From: Anaeromyces robustus | Lineage: Eukaryota > Neocallimastigomycota > Neocallimastigomycetes > Neocallimastigales > Neocallimastigaceae | NCBI GenBank assembly: GCA_002104895.1 | Contig: MCFG01000627.1 | Location: 1-21,682, forward strand | Reading direction: 5' to 3' | DNA length: 21,682 nucleotides | Shown: positions 19,713-21,682 of the stretch, piece after piece | Numbering within the stretch: position 1 is the stretch's first letter | Layout of the letters: every line of letters begins with the position of its first letter | Position numbers and translations under genes: made by a program | Notes under the pieces: generated by a model | Databases searched by the model: none | Told to the model about the DNA's origin: nothing | The model's input: the letters and a program-made list of their open reading frames with translations, nothing else

Positions 19713-20234
19713 TGATACAAGATAAACTTATATCTAATTATTTTATTTAAAGACAAGACAGCAGGGAAATATTAACAAAACAATATATTCTAATATAACA
19801 CAATTTATAATAATTATTTCATGTTTAATATAATAGTTTATTTATTTATTATTATTTATTATTACATTTTATTATAATTATAATTGAATTTATCTAACTA
19901 ATATTAATATCTAAACTAAACTTTATTATATAAACACTATTCCTTATTAATCTATATATTAACCTAGGAAATTCTCAAATAAAATATTAAATTATTAAAC
20001 TAAATATTAATTAAACCATTATAAAAATCTCTAAACTATATTATAAAAAACTCACTTGGGATTAACTTTCTCTCCATAGAAAGATCCCATATTAAAAATA
20101 TAATAATAATAATTTCTTTTATATGTATTATTTAGTTATTTAGCCAATCAGAATTATTTATTTTTTCTTCTTAATACATGTTCAATCACCTGGTAGTAAT
20201 AATATAAATCTCTATTTATATTGAGTCTGTATCA
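19713..20234 (-). repeat. 3' LTR (minus-strand orientation)
   Basis: Read on the minus strand, it starts TGATACAGACTC and ends TTTATCTTGTATCA. Just inside are ATAAATAGAG and, further on, GATTGGC with CATATAAAAG, which are CCAAT-like and TATA-like promoter words. An AATAAA word lies about 30-40 bp before the end (TTTAAATAAAAT), as a polyadenylation signal would. Immediately before it (internal side) is a GC-rich patch with AAGCGGCGGCAT, in the place of the usual polypurine tract but not purely purine. No 5-bp target duplication could be tested, because the other LTR's outer end is outside the window. Confidence 0.65.
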
Positions 20235-20536
20235 AGATGCCGCCGCTTAAGATATGACTTCGTCCCTTGAAGTCATCAATAAAAGTAGAAGTTTTTATTC
20301 CATAATAATTATTTATTATAATTATTTTGTATATATTTTTATAATAATTATTTTCAATAGATATTATTATTAGATTAATATATATATATATATATATTTT
20401 TATTTCTTCATCTTTTGTTCTTTTTGTAGCATCATCCAGTCTCTTGATTTTTATTCCTTTTTCTTATTTATAAATCTTCAGCACCTCCGGGATCTTATTT
20501 CTTCTTTTATACGTTATAATTCTGATTATTATTATA

Positions 20537-20539
<3 letters not shown>

Positions 20540-20622
<83 letters not shown>
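20540..20622. repeat. (ATT)n microsatellite
   Basis: About 27 uninterrupted copies of a TTA/ATT trinucleotide lie inside the LTR element's internal region. The array's purity suggests recent slippage. Minus-strand open frames across it are artefacts of the repeat. Confidence 0.95.
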
Positions 20623-20624
<2 letters not shown>

Positions 20625-20728
20625 AATATATATATATTTTCTTTTATGTATATATATGTATATTTTTTTATATATATAATTATTATTATTGTTGTTTTAT
20701 TATTTTCATATTGTTTTGTCGCTGTCTC

Positions 20729-20745
20729 GCCCGGATTCTCCACCA
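20729..20745 (-). other. Candidate tRNA primer binding site
   Basis: On the minus strand TGGTGGAGAATCCGGGC starts 4 nt after the LTR end. Its complement ends in CCACCA and reads like the 3' side of a tRNA: T-stem half, seven acceptor bases, discriminator and CCA. It is GC-rich in an extremely AT-rich setting. I did not match it to a specific tRNA. Confidence 0.6.
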
Positions 20746-21227
20746 AATTTGATACAAGATAAACTTATATCTAATTATTTTATTTAAAGACAAGACAGCA
20801 GGGAAATATTAACAAAACAATATATTCTAATATAACACAATTTATAATAATTATTTCATGTTTAATATAATAGTTTATTTATTTATTATTATTTATTATT
20901 ACATTTTATTATAATTATAATTGAATTTATCTAACTAATATTAATATCTAAACTAAACTTTATTATATAAACACTATTCCTTATTAATCTATATATTAAC
21001 CTAGGAAATTCTCAAATAAAATATTAGATTATTAAACTAAATATTAATTAAACCATTATAAAAATCTCTAAACTATATTATAAAAAACTCACTTGGGATT
21101 AACTTTCTCTCCATAGAAAGATCAAATATTAAAAATATAATAATAATAATTTCTTTTATATGTATTATTTAGTTATTTAGCCAATCAGAATTATTTATTT
21201 TTTCTTCTTAATACATGTTCAATCACC

Positions 21228-21682
21228 TGTTAAATGAGGGTAGTTTTGGTTTAATAATGGTCAGGTCAAGATGTTTAATTAATAACAAAATAACTAATTA
21301 AACAAATATATAATTAATAGGCAAATTTATTTATTAATACACAATAAATTAATTAATTAAAAGAACACGTTTTAAAATAATTAGGTTTTATAATAATATT
21401 TTTTATTAATAATTAATTAAGAAAAGTTTAAATAATAATTAGATTATTAAGTCATTAATTCTAAGTTATTTAATAATCTTACAAAGATTAAAAGGAATTG
21501 TAATTTCAATCCTTATTTATACTTTTTCTAAATCTAATAATTATTAATACATTTAATTATTATAATCTATTGATAATATATTTATACATGTATAATTTTA
21601 AATAAAATATATGAATAAAATAATATTGATAAAAATCTAACTATATAAAACTAATATACAACTATATAAACTATTAATAAAT
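21228..21682 (+). mobile_element. R2 element, left part (copy d), runs off the window
   Basis: It begins TGTTAAATGAGGG exactly where the LTR repeat is cut and aligns with 4953 onward. Shared landmarks are TTTGGTTTAA, AATGGTCAGGTCAA, TGTTTAATTAATAACAAAATAACTAAT, a TAATTAATTAAGAAA block and TAATCTTA.AAAGATTA. It continues to the end of the window at moderate identity. No coding frame is visible. The shared TG start in two unrelated surroundings supports a real element end. Confidence 0.6.

Larger units (their letters stand above)
19713..21227 (-). mobile_element. LTR retroelement without genes (TRIM-like or internally deleted)
   Basis: Two direct repeats about 480 bp long (19713-20192 and 20750-21229), with only about three differences and no length change, flank about 0.5 kb of non-coding DNA. 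On the minus strand the downstream repeat starts TGATACAG and ends TTGTATCA, a TG...CA terminus with a short inverted repeat, giving a 3' LTR of about 522 bp (19713-20234). A tRNA-complementary primer-binding-site candidate follows the 5' LTR after 4 nt. The internal part has no gag or pol, so the element is non-autonomous, either miniature or a large-deletion derivative. The near-identical LTRs point to a young insertion. The 5' LTR is cut at 21228 by R2. The lineage is uncertain; the PBS surroundings suggest Ty3/Gypsy-like. Confidence 0.7.

Noticed and set aside
20507-20746. Minus-strand frame with a long isoleucine run
   Set aside because: It is the (ATT)n microsatellite plus the primer-binding-site region; no protein is supported.
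19713-20749. Alternative reading as a plus-strand LTR of 1037 bp in tandem
   Set aside because: It would place two LTRs directly next to each other with no internal part and no CA end at 20749. The minus-strand model gives TG...CA ends and a primer binding site at the right distance.

Overview
The window looks like nuclear DNA of an anaerobic gut fungus (Neocallimastigomycota). The intergenic DNA is almost entirely A and T, with long homopolymers, (ATT)n arrays and decayed repeats. The only clearly intact host protein gene encodes a secreted plant cell wall enzyme ending in a cysteine-rich fungal dockerin, a module known from the cellulosomes of these fungi. A nuclear-type tRNA-Gly with no encoded CCA and poly(A)-tailed LINE elements fit a eukaryote. 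The assignment is inferred from these features; no database was searched.

Layout. 1-3250: three LINE (non-LTR retrotransposon) copies in the same orientation. One is the intact 3' half of a copy with a 50-nt poly(A) tail. The second is a short 3'-end fragment of another family, and the third is a broken copy of that second family. 3291-3899: a decayed coding relic of unknown identity. 3914-6235: a composite AT-rich repeat (called R1, R2 and R3 here), ending about 20 bp before tRNA-Gly(UCC) at 6255-6325. 6338-14161: an AT desert holding one broken ankyrin-repeat gene fragment (10380-10719). 14162-16291: the secreted GH43-CBM6-CBM13-dockerin arabinoxylan-debranching enzyme, with A-rich 5' flank and polyadenylation signals. 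17009-17325: a 5'-truncated second copy of the first LINE with target-site duplications. 17890-19712: two more R1 copies. 19713-21227: a gene-less LTR element on the minus strand with a primer binding site. 21228-21682: the start of a second R2 copy, which cuts the LTR element's 5' LTR.

How the parts work together. Only two units look functional for the host: the tRNA gene and the GH43 enzyme. The enzyme would be secreted, bind xylan through CBM6 and the ricin-fold CBM13, remove arabinose side chains, and dock onto the fungal cellulosome. Everything else is mobile DNA or its remains, layered by nested insertion: LINE into LINE, R2 into R1, and R2 into an LTR. I found no CRISPR array, no bacterial-type operon and no convincing new enzymatic system. 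The most informative novelties are the repeat architecture and the LINE 3'-end signature.
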